From positions 1-9,037 of the forward strand of contig CAUZJA010000113.1 of NCBI GenBank assembly GCA_963579925.1: DNA of 9,037 nucleotides, in the 5' to 3' direction. The position numbers were made by a program, and so were the translations under genes. The notes under the pieces are model-generated. The model saw only the letters and a program-made list of their open reading frames with translations, did no database searches and was not told where the DNA came from. How positions within the stretch are numbered: the first letter of the stretch is position 1; each line of letters begins with the position of its first letter. The stretch is from UBA1151 sp963579925 (GTDB lineage Bacteria; Chloroflexota; Dehalococcoidia; Lucifugimonadales; Lucifugimonadaceae). This document shows positions 1 through 5,976 of the stretch, piece by piece.

Positions 1-1
1 A

Positions 2-538
2 TTTTTCGATGAGGTGAGGATTCCCAAAGCCAATCTGGTTGGTGAAGAGAATCGCGGTTGGTACGTAGCCGCCACTCTGCTTGATTTCGAGAGATCAGGC
101 ATCGACTATCCGGCGCAGGCTCAGCGGACGCTCGATGAGCTCATCGAATACGCGAAGGGCACAAACGGAGTGACCGGTCAGCCACTTAGCCAGGACCATG
201 ACACACGCCGCCGACTGATTGATCTCCAGATTCAGGTTGATTCGACGCGTGGGATGGCCTACGAAGTGGCAGATATGCAGTCCAGGGGTGAGATTCCCAA
301 TAAAGAGGCCTCAATGGCCAAGACGCTGGGAACACGCCTTGTGCAGGACGTTCATCGCTTCGGTGTAGACCTGCTTGGCATGTACGGTCAGCTTCGACCG
401 GGTTCATATCTCTCGCAGCTAGACGGGCGCATGCTGGACGCACAGCTTGGGACGGTTGCTTACACAATCTTCGCCGGCACAACAGAAATTCAGAAAAACA
501 TCATCGCAACACGTGGACTCGGGCTACCCCGGGGCTAG
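2..538 (+). CDS. Acyl-CoA dehydrogenase, C-terminal part (5' truncated by window)
   Basis: This is the last 178 residues of an FAD-dependent acyl-CoA dehydrogenase; the reading frame is open back to base 2, so the true start lies outside the window. It begins at the end of the middle beta-domain (FFDEVRIP..NLVGEENRGW) and runs through the C-terminal helical domain to FAGTTEIQKNIIATRGLGLPR. At the MCAD-type catalytic glutamate position (YEGT in MCAD) it has alanine (FAGT). It does have a Glu-Arg pair in LLDFERSG (bases 89-94), the place where isovaleryl-CoA dehydrogenase-type enzymes carry their catalytic glutamate. It probably oxidises an acyl-CoA to a 2-enoyl-CoA in the cytoplasm. The next ACAD starts 10 nt downstream, which suggests one heteromeric enzyme, as known for actinobacterial FadE pairs in steroid side-chain degradation. 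The family is certain; the substrate is unknown. Confidence 0.93.
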   Translation, partial: FFDEVRIPKANLVGEENRGWYVAATLLDFERSGIDYPAQAQRTLDELIEYAKGTNGVTGQPLSQDHDTRRRLIDLQIQVDSTRGMAYEVADMQSRGEIPNKEASMAKTLGTRLVQDVHRFGVDLLGMYGQLRPGSYLSQLDGRMLDAQLGTVAYTIFAGTTEIQKNIIATRGLGLPRG

Positions 539-548
539 TCGGGCAGGT

Positions 549-1685
549 ATGGATCTCAGTCTTACAGATACGCAACAACTGATTCGCAACTCGGCTCGTG
601 ATTTCATGACCGAGAACATCGATTCCGATTACGTGCGCGAAATGGAATCACACGACACCGGTTCCCGTGAAGAGATCTGGAAGTCGCTTGCGGAAATGGG
701 CTGGACCGGCCTTCTTGTGCCGGAGTCCGATGGTGGCGCTGGTATGTCTCTGATCGAGATGGCGGTGCTGCTGGAAGAAATGGGCGCTACTGCCCTGCCC
801 GGCCCGTTCTTCTCGTCTGCGGTCACCGGTGCAACTGCAATAGCTGAGTTTGGATCAGATAAGCAGAAGCAGGAATTCCTGCCTCGACTGGTTGACGGTG
901 ACCTCGTAACCGCGCTCGCATTTCTTGAAGGCAGCGCTGCCTGGGACCCCGGCGTGGTGCAGGCCACTGCAACACGTGCAGAGGACGGCTGGGCGCTCAG
1001 CGGCTCAAAGGTCTTCGTTCCTGGCGCCGCAGGTGCTGATCTGTTCATATTTGCTGCGCGAACATCACAGGATGGCGCACCAGAGGACTCGCTGACGCTT
1101 TTTCTGGTTGATGCGAAAAGGCTCGATAGTTCAGCAATCAAAGCACTCGACTCGATCTCTGACGACCGGTTCGCTGAAGTGGACTTTGAGGACTTAATGA
1201 TCCCTCCAGATGCAGTGCTTGGCGAAGTTGGTGAGGGATGGTCTGCCCTCAAGAGAATCTTGGATGTCTCTACCGCAGCAAAGTGTGCAGAGATGCTGGG
1301 TGGCTCGCGGAAAGCCGTCGATATGACCGTCGATTTTGTTCAGGAGCGGTCACAGTTTGGGCGAGCCATCGGCACATTCCAGGCTGTGCAACACCGTACG
1401 TCAGATATGGCAACCGATCTGGAAGTGGGCAGGCAGCTAACTTACAAGGCCATCTGGAAGATAGCTGAGGGCAAAGACTACGCACACGACCTCGCCATAG
1501 CTAAGGCGTACATGAGCGAGAAGTTCCCGGATATTTGCTACGGCGCACACCAGATGCACGGAGCAATCGGCTTCACGCAGGAACACGATCTGCAGATATT
1601 TTCCCGTCGTGCAGCATCTGCTCGAGTGATGTTTGGAGACGCCAACCACCACCGCCAGATCATCGCTGAACAGATGGGACTCTAG
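549..1685 (+). CDS. Acyl-CoA dehydrogenase, complete (378 aa), probable partner subunit
   Basis: The ATG at 549 is chosen because the fold starts at MDLSLTDTQQLIRNSARDF, the usual ACAD N-terminus; the longer frame from 447 only reads through the previous gene. The layout is N-terminal helical domain (about 1-120), beta-domain (about 121-225) and C-terminal helical domain (226-378), a normal family length. ERSQFGRAIGTFQAVQH (266-282) is the conserved FAD-contacting segment, and QMHGAIGFTQEHDLQIFSRR (335-354) is the usual C-terminal signature. No glutamate is visible at either known catalytic-base position: the helix reads ILDVSTA where the upstream ACAD has LLDFERSG, and the C-terminal loop reads FGDAN rather than YEGT. 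I infer a partner subunit that shapes the FAD or substrate site of the upstream ACAD. Its stop overlaps the next start by 1 nt. Confidence 0.93.
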   Translation: MDLSLTDTQQLIRNSARDFMTENIDSDYVREMESHDTGSREEIWKSLAEMGWTGLLVPESDGGAGMSLIEMAVLLEEMGATALPGPFFSSAVTGATAIAEFGSDKQKQEFLPRLVDGDLVTALAFLEGSAAWDPGVVQATATRAEDGWALSGSKVFVPGAAGADLFIFAARTSQDGAPEDSLTLFLVDAKRLDSSAIKALDSISDDRFAEVDFEDLMIPPDAVLGEVGEGWSALKRILDVSTAAKCAEMLGGSRKAVDMTVDFVQERSQFGRAIGTFQAVQHRTSDMATDLEVGRQLTYKAIWKIAEGKDYAHDLAIAKAYMSEKFPDICYGAHQMHGAIGFTQEHDLQIFSRRAASARVMFGDANHHRQIIAEQMGL

Positions 1686-2038
1686 TGAACACAGACCCCA
1701 ACTGCATCTTCTGCCAGGTCGTGGCCGAGAAGTTGCCTGCAAACGTCCTCTACCGTGATGAGCATGTGGTGGCATTTCAAGATATCCAACCCGTCGCCGC
1801 AACACACATAGTGGTGATTCCAACGGAGCACGTCGAATTCATCGTGGACTACGATGAATCGAAGGCGGCGTTGATAGGCCGTCTCGCTCTGGCTGCAAGT
1901 AAGATCGCGGAGCCAATGGGGCTTGATGCCACCGGATATCGATTGGTCATGAACCAGGGCCCTGACGCCGAACAATCGGTTGATCACCTCCACATGCACT
2001 TGCTGGGAGGCGAGCACCTCGGCGGAATGGTTAGTTGA
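1685..2038 (+). CDS. HIT-family (histidine triad) nucleotide-binding hydrolase
   Basis: This 117-aa protein of the HIT superfamily is at its usual length. It has an N-terminal CIFC pair (Cys7, Cys10), often zinc-linked in bacterial HIT proteins, then NVLYRDEHVVAFQDIQPVAATHIVVIP typical of the core sheet, and the triad HLHMHLLGG with His101, His103 and His105; the middle histidine is the family's nucleophile. Members hydrolyse nucleoside phosphoramidates, acyl-AMP or dinucleoside polyphosphates in the cytoplasm. The start is the GTG at 1685, inside the TAG of the preceding ACAD (TAGTG); no other start precedes the CIFC motif. The stop overlaps the TTG start of the HD-domain gene by 4 nt (TTGA). 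A substrate cannot be read from sequence; the neighbour suggests Ap4A-like nucleotides or adenylated by-products of acyl-CoA metabolism. Confidence 0.92.
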   Translation: MNTDPNCIFCQVVAEKLPANVLYRDEHVVAFQDIQPVAATHIVVIPTEHVEFIVDYDESKAALIGRLALAASKIAEPMGLDATGYRLVMNQGPDAEQSVDHLHMHLLGGEHLGGMVS

Positions 2039-2652
2039 ACGCGGGCGCCTTCGACCAGTCTGACTTCTCGGCTGAGATCAAATCAATAGAGTCTCGGCTC
2101 GACGATCTCCCCGAAGGCCTGCAACAGCACATCAAGCGCTCACGCGACGTGGGCTCTGATCTCTGCGAGATTCATGCCGTTGACCCCGAACGAGTCGATC
2201 TGGCAATCGCCGCACACGATCTCTACCGCGCAGTCGACCCGGAAGAGCTGCTTACAGAAGCCGGACGCCGTGGCTGGGAACCAGATGTTGTTGAGCGCTC
2301 AGATCCGCTCCTCCTCCACGGCCCGGTAGCTGGACTGTGGCTCATGCAAGAGGGCGGCGTGGACGATCCGTCCATCGTCGAAGCTGTCACGTGGCACACG
2401 ACGTATGCACCGAGCATCGGTCCCGTTGGTACGCTGACATTTCTTGCGGACAAGATTGACCCGCAGAAGCTGGAGAGACGTCCATGGCTCGAAGAGGTGC
2501 GCGATCTTGCCTATAGAGGGCGTGCTGAGATTGCAGTCGAGAAGTATCTTGAGAACCACCTCATTGATCTGGTATCAGATGATGCCGTGGCCCACCCTCG
2601 CGCTCTTGATGCGCTGAACTACCTCAGATTGGGTAGGCAAGGGCTGCTGTAA
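2035..2652 (+). CDS. HD-domain phosphohydrolase, YqeK-like
   Basis: This 205-aa protein has an HD-superfamily metal site in YqeK order: His32 (QQHIKRS), His61-Asp62 (AAHDLYR), His95 (LLLHGPVAG), His121 (VTWHTT) and Asp139 (FLADKIDP). YqeK proteins are symmetrical Ap4A hydrolases in Gram-positive bacteria, and the order HD..LLHGP..WHTT..LADKI follows that family. The start must be the TTG at 2035: an in-frame TAG lies immediately before it and no other start precedes His32. That puts a 4-nt overlap (TTGA) with the HIT gene, consistent with translational re-initiation, and no clear Shine-Dalgarno is seen. The segment between the HD pair and the LLHGP motif is longer than I expect for YqeK, so specificity may differ. 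It probably acts on nucleotides together with the HIT protein. Confidence 0.82.
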   Translation: MNAGAFDQSDFSAEIKSIESRLDDLPEGLQQHIKRSRDVGSDLCEIHAVDPERVDLAIAAHDLYRAVDPEELLTEAGRRGWEPDVVERSDPLLLHGPVAGLWLMQEGGVDDPSIVEAVTWHTTYAPSIGPVGTLTFLADKIDPQKLERRPWLEEVRDLAYRGRAEIAVEKYLENHLIDLVSDDAVAHPRALDALNYLRLGRQGLL

Positions 2653-2688
2653 TCGTTTCGTTGCGTTTGAGGTCACGTGAACGCCGCT

Positions 2689-2711
2689 CACCCTTCGACC
2701 GGCTCAGGATG
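2689..2711. repeat. REP-like palindrome, type 1
   Basis: CACCCT at 2689-2694 and AGGATG at 2706-2711 form a six-pair hairpin (one G-U) around CCGGCTC-type sequence. On the minus strand it reads CATCCTGAGCCGGTCGAAGG, which resembles a palindromic repeat I remember as common in environmental bacterial genomes. It lies 37 nt after the HD gene stop. No T-run follows, so it is not a normal intrinsic terminator. Confidence 0.5.
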
Positions 2712-2723
2712 GCAGCTAGCAAT

Positions 2724-2748
2724 TCGTCTTCGTGAGTGTTGAAGACGA
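2724..2748. repeat. Inverted repeat, 8-bp perfect stem
   Basis: TCGTCTTC (2724-2731) and GAAGACGA (2741-2748) are perfect complements around a 9-nt loop. It sits between two REP-like palindromes in the gene-free interval. There is no T-run on either side, so a terminator role is not supported. Confidence 0.45.
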
Positions 2749-2766
2749 CGCCCACACTCGCCGTCT

Positions 2767-2784
2767 TTCCAGCGAAGGCTGGAA
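2767..2784. repeat. REP-like palindrome, type 2
   Basis: TTCCAGC (2767-2773) and GCTGGAA (2778-2784) pair perfectly around a GAAG loop. The layout (TTCC.GCGAAGGC.GGAA) is that of a palindromic intergenic repeat family I recognise from many environmental genomes. It appears once in the window, so the family assignment is from memory only. Confidence 0.5.
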
Positions 2785-2914
2785 CCCGGGCGCCGCCACA
2801 TACGAGCTACGCGCACATAGATCGCATGGACGCGGCCCTGGGAATACGTTTGATGTGCAGTCGCCTGCGTATGCCGGGAAAGTGCCCTTCGAGTGACCTC
2901 AGGAAACTTTTCCT

Positions 2915-2937
2915 CGCGTGGGCTGGTTGATCACGCG
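2915..2937. repeat. Inverted repeat next to the 77-bp palindrome
   Basis: CGCGTG (2915-2920) and CACGCG (2932-2937) are perfect six-bp arms around an 11-nt loop. The right arm shares two bases with the start of the larger inverted repeat, so the two structures would compete. Confidence 0.35.
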
Positions 2938-3012
2938 GTAGCTGCGGGGCTTGGCCCGCCTCCGGGTGCGCGCGTGGGCGAAAACATGGCCGGGCAAGCC
3001 CGGCGGCTACCG
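2936..3012. repeat. 77-bp imperfect inverted repeat element
   Basis: The arms 2936-2960 and 2988-3012 are 25 nt each and match as reverse complements at 21 of 25 positions by my count, around a 27-nt spacer. The right arm itself contains the short palindrome GCCGGGCAAGCCCGGC (2989-3004). The outer ends read CGGTAGC and GCTACCG. It could be a BIME- or MITE-like interspersed repeat; no flanking target duplication was seen. It ends 15 nt before the stop of the decayed membrane protein gene. Confidence 0.55.
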
Positions 3013-3026
3013 ATGTGTGCTGAAAC

Positions 3027-3372
3027 CTACCCCGGAATCCCTCTAAACATCATGATCCCAATCGCAGCTATCGTGAGCAACAGCAGCACGTTCACCCGCG
3101 CCAGTGCCACAAACTTGCGATGAGCCTTCTCAACCCCGGCAGGTGGGCGCTGCCCTAGTTCTAGCCCTTCCAACTGCGTCGCCAGATTCGGACCCAGGAC
3201 GAAGTCGTGGTATCCGCTCAGCGCCATTCGCAGAAACAACGGCCCACGCCGGGTTGCTTGATCGATCGGCTCACTGGTATCAGGGCGAGCGCACTGTCAG
3301 CGATCCGCCAATCTAGATCGTCGAAGCGATCACGTGAATGTAGATCAGCGCAATGCGAAGCGTTTCATCAAA
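3027..3372 (-). pseudogene. Decayed small membrane protein gene (CopD-like, tentative)
   Basis: Three frames read in order on the minus strand look like one protein. From 3369 the frame reads DETLRIALIYIHVIASTI, then a TAG (3315-3313) where a Trp codon would fit, then IGGS, which resembles the first helix of CopD-type membrane proteins (YLHVLAAxxWIGG). A second frame (about 3298-3250) gives ALALIPVSRSIKQPGVG. A third (about 3245 to the TAG at 3027) gives LFLRMALSGYHDFVLGPNL, a charged linker, and a final helix RVNVLLLLTIAAIGIMMF. No start codon is left at the N-terminus. The central helices expected of such proteins are missing, so besides the stop and at least two frameshifts there is probably an internal deletion. 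The link to CopD or DUF-type copper/heme-related membrane proteins rests on pattern memory. Confidence 0.55.
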
Positions 3373-3451
3373 CGATAGATATCAATTCCGTACTCAATTG
3401 CCCGTGCCCTCATGCCAACCTTCTCCCAAAAGAACAAGGATCAATACTGGA

Positions 3452-4332
3452 CTAAATTTTCACGTACTTCCGCATGCGTTGCCCGGTGTCGGGGTCGCCG
3501 ATCTCGGCAACAAATAGGTTGCCTTTGGAGTCCCCCCAGATGCCGTGGGGTGCTGAAATGCCGTTACCGTCGCCTTGCCACCGGGTGATGATGTTTCCAT
3601 CGAGGTCAAGAATACTGATTCCGATGGGAAGGCCCTGCTCGACCAAAAATATCACATCGTCTTTGATGAAGAAGTCGCCAGACTGCCGGAACTTATCGGC
3701 CCACTGATCAATGAAATTTCCATCCTGATCAAAGATCTGAATACGGTGATTTTCTCGGTCCGCGATGAGCACCCGTCCACGAGGATCAACAACGACGTTG
3801 TGTAGTAGAGCGAACTCTCCGGGGCCGGTCCCCGGAATGCCCCACGACAACTCAAGTTCACCCTCCGCTGAAAAACGATGCACCTTGTAGTTGGCATACC
3901 CATCCGAGCAAAAGATTTTCTCTTCAGCAGTCAATGCCACGCCAGAAGGCTGGTTGAACGGTGCCCCGTAGTTGCCGAGTGTGTCTCCAGTGATAGAGGC
4001 GAAGTCACGCCTCCCAAGCTCCATCAGCAACTCACCCTGGGGGGGTGCTTCGTGACGACGTGTGCTTAGAGATCCGTCAGGAATACGGAGTCGTCCGGGC
4101 CAATGAATATCCCGTGAGATTGCTTGAACTTTCCTTCACCCCACGAAGTGAGGAAATCACCAGAGTCGGCGTCGAATATTGCGACGGAATGGATTCCGCG
4201 ATTGAATACGAAGACTCGATCGCGCGAGTCTACCGCCACATCTGAGCAAAGGCCCAGTTCCCAACCTTCGGGAACATTAGGCCACGTCTCATCCAGTTCG
4301 TACCGGAACTCGCCTTCGCCAACAGTCGTCAT
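3452..4332 (-). pseudogene. Broken PAL-like NHL beta-propeller gene (downstream copy)
   Basis: This is a second copy of the gene at 4462-5343, the proteins being similar along their whole length. The N-terminal part runs from the ATG at 4332 (a GAGGA lies 7 nt upstream), MTTVGEGEFRYELDETWP to SVFLTDL, and then hits TAA at 4068-4066 where the intact copy has the Gln of LTDRQ. Past the stop the frame still reads AHVVTKH, then shifts at a run of seven G (4039-4045 on the + strand); eight would restore the frame. The second part continues as ELLMELGRRDF to RKYVKI with stop at 3452. The three histidines matching PAL zinc ligands (SHGIF, LLHNV, PHGIW) are retained, so decay may be recent. Expression as two half-propellers is possible but there is no evidence for it. 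Confidence 0.85.
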
Positions 4333-4370
4333 TACTTTGTCCTCACTGGCTGAAGCATGTGGCGTCAAAT

Positions 4371-4380
4371 CACCGTAGAA
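4371..4380 (-). promoter_or_regulatory. Upstream block shared by both NHL gene copies
   Basis: GGCGTCAAAT on the + strand (ATTTGACGCC in gene sense) lies 39 nt before the broken copy's ATG. The identical 10-mer is at 5391-5400, 48 nt before the intact copy's ATG; a GGAAT follows each on the + strand. It is either leftover homology of the duplication or a kept regulatory site. Confidence 0.3.
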
Positions 4381-4428
4381 CGGAATTGCCTACATAACGG
4401 ATTTTGGTGCTCACCAACATTCTGAAAC

Positions 4429-4447
4429 CTTCTCCCCCAGGAAGAAG
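4429..4447 (-). terminator. Possible intrinsic terminator after the intact NHL gene
   Basis: In gene sense CTTCTTCC (4447-4440) pairs with GGGAGAAG (4436-4429), eight pairs with one G-U, around a 3-nt loop. It begins 15 nt after the stop at 4462 and is followed only by GTTTC, so the U-tract is weak. A degraded version follows the other copy (about 3419-3440). Confidence 0.4.
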
Positions 4448-4461
4448 AGACAAAACCTGAA

Positions 4462-5343
4462 CTAGATCTTGTTGTACTTGCGCATTCGCTGGCCGTGGCC
4501 GGGCTGTCCGATCTCTGCGATGAAGAGGTTGCCCTTGGAATCAGCCCAGATGCCGTGGGGGGCTTCTGTACCGTTTTCTGCGCCTCTCCAGCGGGTGATG
4601 ATCTTGCCGTCGAGGTCGAATATCGTTACGCCTGTTGGTGCGCCCTGCTCCACCATGAAGATGACGTCATCTTTGATGTAGAAGTCGCCGGGGCCGCGAA
4701 CATCGTCGTTCCACTCTTCGATGAATCCGCCGTCCTGATCGAATATCTGCACACGCTGGTTCTCGCGGTCAGCAATAAGCACGCGGCCGCGTGAATCGAT
4801 CGCTACCTGATGCAGCAGCGCGAACTCACCCGGGCCTGTGCCCGGCATGCCCCAACTGAGTTCCAGAGTGCCGTCAGCTGCAAAGCGATGCACGCGGTAG
4901 TTGCCGTAGCCGTCTGAGCAGAAGAGCTTGCCTTCTGCGTTCAGGGCCACGCCTGATGGCTGGCAGAACGGCTCGCCGTGGTTGCCACGGTTGTCGACGG
5001 TGACCATGGCGTAGTCGCGCGTCCCAAGCTCCATCAGCAGTTCGCCTTCTGGCGTGTGCTTCGTGATGACGTGCGCCTGCCGGTCCGTGAGATACACGGA
5101 ATCGTCAGGGCCGATGAATATGCCGTGTGGCTCCCGGAAGTTGCCCTCGCCCCATGAGCTGAGGAAGTCACCAGAATCGGCGTCGAATATGGCGACGGAG
5201 TGGATGCCTCTGTTGAACACATAAACGCGGTCTCGTGAGTCCACCGCCACGTCTGAGCACAGACTCAGCTCCCAGCCTTCAGGAATATTTGGCCACGTCT
5301 CGTCTAACTCATACCTGAAATCACCTTCGCCTACGATCGCCAT
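4462..5343 (-). CDS. PAL-like NHL-repeat beta-propeller protein, intact copy
   Basis: This 293-aa six-bladed propeller is built of NHL repeats. The closest family I recognise is peptidyl-alpha-hydroxyglycine alpha-amidating lyase (PAL, the second enzyme of peptide amidation), common in bacteria as stand-alone proteins of unknown role. Signature segments are EPHGIFIGPDDSVYLTDRQ (71-89), CQPSGVAL (127-134), FCSDGYGNYRVHRF (141-154), LLHQVAIDSRGRVLIADREN (176-195) and APHGIWADSKGNLFIAEIG (261-279). His73, His178 and His263 sit where PAL has its three zinc ligands, and the spacing His73-His178 equals that in rat PAL. No signal peptide or membrane segment is seen, so it is probably cytoplasmic. 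The ATG at 5343 is chosen because GGGGAGG lies 10 nt upstream; a TTG at 5373 would bury that site in the coding region. Substrate unknown. Confidence 0.88.
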   Translation of the reverse strand: MAIVGEGDFRYELDETWPNIPEGWELSLCSDVAVDSRDRVYVFNRGIHSVAIFDADSGDFLSSWGEGNFREPHGIFIGPDDSVYLTDRQAHVITKHTPEGELLMELGTRDYAMVTVDNRGNHGEPFCQPSGVALNAEGKLFCSDGYGNYRVHRFAADGTLELSWGMPGTGPGEFALLHQVAIDSRGRVLIADRENQRVQIFDQDGGFIEEWNDDVRGPGDFYIKDDVIFMVEQGAPTGVTIFDLDGKIITRWRGAENGTEAPHGIWADSKGNLFIAEIGQPGHGQRMRKYNKI

Positions 5344-5396
5344 TGCGGTGTGTCCTCCCCTTTTCGGTGCCAATCAAAAATTAATTGCGCGGCGTC

Positions 5397-5425
5397 AAAT
5401 TACGCCGGAATGGGGGGTGGGTCAA
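5397..5425 (-). promoter_or_regulatory. Candidate sigma70-type promoter for the intact NHL gene
   Basis: In gene sense TTGACC (5425-5420) is followed after exactly 17 nt by TAATTT (5402-5397). The -35 is close to consensus and the -10 is weak. Transcription would start about 45 nt before the ATG at 5343. The -10 partly overlaps the ATTTGACGCC block shared with the broken copy, which lacks the -35. Confidence 0.3.
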
Positions 5426-5571
5426 CCGCTTGCCGCGGAGATAACTTCGAGGACGATGCAAAGATACATCTGCACGTAGGGGCATCTGCGATAGCTGCGC
5501 CCGGTTTTAGACGGCCATATTGGTGAACCAAAACTCTCGCAGACGCGAAAACGGCCGGTGTGCCGTAGATC

Positions 5572-5960
5572 CATGCCCGAAGGCACATCACCCGACTCCC
5601 GACCGTGTTTCTCGACGACGCTCGCTTTCTACTGGCACCCTTAGCGAGGGTTTGGCCTGCCATAGTGCGCTACGTCGACTAACCAGCTTCCACGTTTGGA
5701 GCTACCAAACTCAGGGTGATTCAGCTTACCGCCGCCCTGACCGATCCAGCAGATAGATTGCTCCGTAAGTCACCCCGAAGAGTGGGACCGAACTGAAGCG
5801 CTGCCTCTCAGGTTTCAGGTGATGTCGGCTAGCTCACCGACGGTCGTTTGCCTTTCGGCTTCAGACCCACCTTCTTCCTTCGAATCCTACGGTTGCAACA
5901 CCGTGACCTGCTCAGCGGCTGATTCGGTCCGAAGCTTTCGGCTTGATTACCGAAGTAATC
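5572..5960 (-). ncRNA. Candidate structured RNA, class not recognised
   Basis: No frame here gives a believable protein, but local stem-loops are dense. In minus-strand sense these include GATTAC-UUCG-GTAATC (5960-5945), CCGAA/TTCGG (5941-5929), ACGGT/ACCGT (5904-5889), GCC-GAAA-GGC (5859-5850), GTCGG/CCGAC (5841-5824), CACTC-UUCG-GGGTG (5784-5771), TCAGGG/CCCTGA (5740-5711), AGCT..AGCT with a bulge (5703-5685), ACCCT/AGGGT (5651-5637) and GTGCC-UUCG-GGCAT (5586-5573). CTTCGG occurs four times on the minus strand and not on the plus strand of 5400-6000. Three of these form C-G-closed UUCG hairpins, and the GNRA loop is also minus-sense. I could not match tmRNA, RNase P RNA, SRP RNA, group II intron or common riboswitches. 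Ends are unknown; 5-bp stems alone can arise by chance. Confidence 0.3.
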
Positions 5961-5976
5961 GCGCTTCCCGCTTCGT

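Noticed and set aside
447..548. N-terminal extension of the second ACAD by 34 residues
   Set aside because: It overlaps the end of the first ACAD in another frame and does not resemble ACAD sequence; the ATG at 549 begins the normal N-terminus.
2736..2930. 64-aa plus-strand open frame in the intergenic region
   Set aside because: It runs through the REP-like palindrome and has no motif or ribosome binding site; it reads like translated repeat DNA.
4404..4417. TTGGTG/CACCAA hairpin between the NHL copies as a terminator
   Set aside because: The loop is too small for the full stem and no T-run follows on the minus strand; the hairpin at 4429-4447 is the better candidate.
5344..5373. TTG start 10 codons upstream of the intact NHL gene
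   Set aside because: A strong GGGGAGG lies inside that extension at proper distance from the ATG at 5343, and the extra residues are not shared with the other copy.
5400..5663. 87-aa open frame on the minus strand
   Set aside because: Composition is Arg/Ala/Ser-rich with no recognisable motif or ribosome binding site, and it lies in the stem-loop-rich interval; probably chance.
5877..5887. TTCGAATCC resembling a tRNA T-loop
   Set aside because: The flanking five bases on each side do not pair, and no acceptor or anticodon arm is in place on either strand.
5572..5960. tmRNA, RNase P RNA, SRP RNA, group II intron or a common riboswitch
   Set aside because: I looked for their conserved strings (e.g. 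GAGGAAAGTCC of RNase P, GGAAGG.AGCA of SRP, the domain V pattern of group II introns) and found none on either strand.
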